In this document: positions 31,747 through 32,733 of the stretch, piece by piece | Position numbering within the stretch: the first letter of the stretch is position 1 | Layout: every line of letters starts with the position of its first letter | Source of the DNA: a virus | IMG/VR virus record: IMGVR_UViG_3300042985_000001 | Location: 1-32,733 of that record | Reading direction: 5' to 3' (one strand) | Length of the DNA: 32,733 bases | The notes under the pieces: model-generated | Databases searched by the model: none | The model's input: only the letters and a program-made list of their open reading frames with translations | What the model was told of the DNA's origin: nothing | Made by a program: the position numbers and the translations under genes

Positions 31747-32733
31747 AGCCCTTGTTCTTACGACTTGGCGTAGTGGGTCGTACTCTGCTGTGTATTAACT
31801 ATCCCTATCCGCTTCTGTGTGCCCTTCTCCGTTAATAAGAGATCCTTGTTTAATTCCACTCGTTACATCTCTTCATTAGTTTATCGGTTCGGGCATTCCA
31901 GATAGCCCATACCGAACCAGTGGATTAGAGCACTTACTAAATATAGTCGGGAGTCAACAGTAATCTCTAGTACGGTTATTATATGATATGAGCCAATGCA
32001 GCGAGAGGGAGGAATGTCTTCCATTAATACGGGATGCATGGCCTATTAACAGGTGGCGTTTTCTAAGACCACTCACTGGAGTGTATCTGCCTTCCGCAGC
32101 ATACTTATCAGCATAGCCTCGGCTGTTCTTAACGATCCTTCTCAATGCGTCTAGAGTCATTATCAGATATCTCACCGGCATACTTGCCATGTGTTAGTAC
32201 ACAGACACAAATCTCATACGTGCCGACGCAGTTCTGCACGATTCCCGTTCCTAGTCAGCCCAAGCCTAGTAAATACCGGTAGTGAAATACCCAGAGACTT
32301 CTGTACCAGTCAGGCATGTCGAGTATTATGCCACAGTTGGCACGTGAACTTCGCCAAGTCACCGACTAGTTACGACACTGACCCTAATGTTCGACGGGCT
32401 TGGTCAGCTTAACTATTGAGACATGACAAGTATATCATTTGTGGTCATTGTGGACTAAAGAGACGAATGCTGTGTGTATGTAAACTTTTGTGAGGTATTG
32501 TTAGACGTTAAAGACGATATTTGAGAGTTAGGTTACAGGTAGTTGCACTTGAGAACCGACACTGCATATGAAGAATCCACGATATCCGCACTCGGTCTGT
32601 ATTCTTCTCGCATAGGTTACACCTATAACTGGCGCATTACTAACATGATCGAAGGGTATCAGCAGAACGGTGGATTTGAATAGTGTTGGCAAACTGTCCA
32701 TACCAGGATGGCGGGGGCCTTTCGAAGGTTGTC
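31747..32733. other. Right end without supported genes
   Basis: About 1 kb with no convincing gene on either strand. Frames are short (the longest, about 78 codons on the minus strand at 31954-32190, has no ribosome site and no family pattern). Base composition is more even than in the virion block, and the strand asymmetry typical of the rest is lost. It could hold the promoter for the leftward block, a noncoding end of the phage genome, or low-quality or foreign sequence. I see no tRNA, promoter or repeat I can defend beyond one hairpin. Confidence 0.5.
31886..31918. other. Imperfect hairpin in the right-end region
   Basis: GGTTCGGGC (31886-31894) can pair with GCCC...GAACC (31904-31918): GGTTC/GAACC outer and GGGC/GCCC inner, with an asymmetric bulge and the 9-nt loop ATTCCAGAT. 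It could be a structural RNA element or a terminator of something reading in from the right; no T-run follows closely on either strand. Confidence 0.35.

Noticed and set aside
31954-32190. Minus-strand 78-codon ORF in the right end
   Set aside because: No ribosome binding site, no recognisable pattern, and it lies in a region without coding signal on either strand.

Overview
The window looks like a contiguous piece of an uncultured tailed bacteriophage genome, probably podovirus-like. Essentially every convincing gene lies on the minus strand, so it reads right to left as one late (virion and lysis) transcription block. The genes are tightly packed, with Shine-Dalgarno sequences of the AGGAGG/GGAG type and ATGA or TAATG stop/start overlaps. 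The block holds large terminase, portal, scaffold, major capsid protein, tail adaptor, a large tail protein with a lectin-like insert, internal (ejection-type) proteins, tail fibres and small membrane proteins. No integrase, replication gene, tRNA or host gene was found. The host cannot be fixed from the sequence; fibre and small-protein families recall environmental, possibly aquatic, phages.

Layout in the order of transcription. 31746-30362: a small ORF and a long Lys-rich repetitive protein. 30275-28473: a small basic protein and an internal-virion-like protein with one hydrophobic segment. 28432-26964: an NrdD-C-terminus-like small protein, a calcineurin-type metallophosphoesterase and a small acidic protein. 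26963-22260: tail-fibre module (Ig-like/fibre protein, heptad-repeat fibre, fibre with a duplicated C-terminal domain, Gly-rich tip protein, small fibre-associated protein). 22236-20894: a cluster of small membrane and coiled-coil proteins that is probably the lysis cassette. 20881-11506: beta-rich small protein, terminase, portal, scaffold, Zn-ribbon protein, head protein, major capsid protein, small linkers and tail adaptor. 11503-7965: one very large tail protein. 7949-1: ejection module with a Gln-rich coiled-coil protein, a GNAT-like protein, a roughly 670-residue protein and a giant protein of more than 1,700 codons that runs off the left edge. 31747-32733: no gene that I can support.

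A dominant property is frequent loss of reading frame inside otherwise well-conserved genes (terminase, portal, scaffold, adaptor, tail, fibres, internal proteins). Many breaks fall in or near short homopolymers, and the protein continues immediately in another frame. This pattern points to uncorrected single-base indels from long-read sequencing more than to real pseudogenes. Where a gene is broken I either list its open segments and say how they join, or give the reconstructed span. Exact junctions are approximate.
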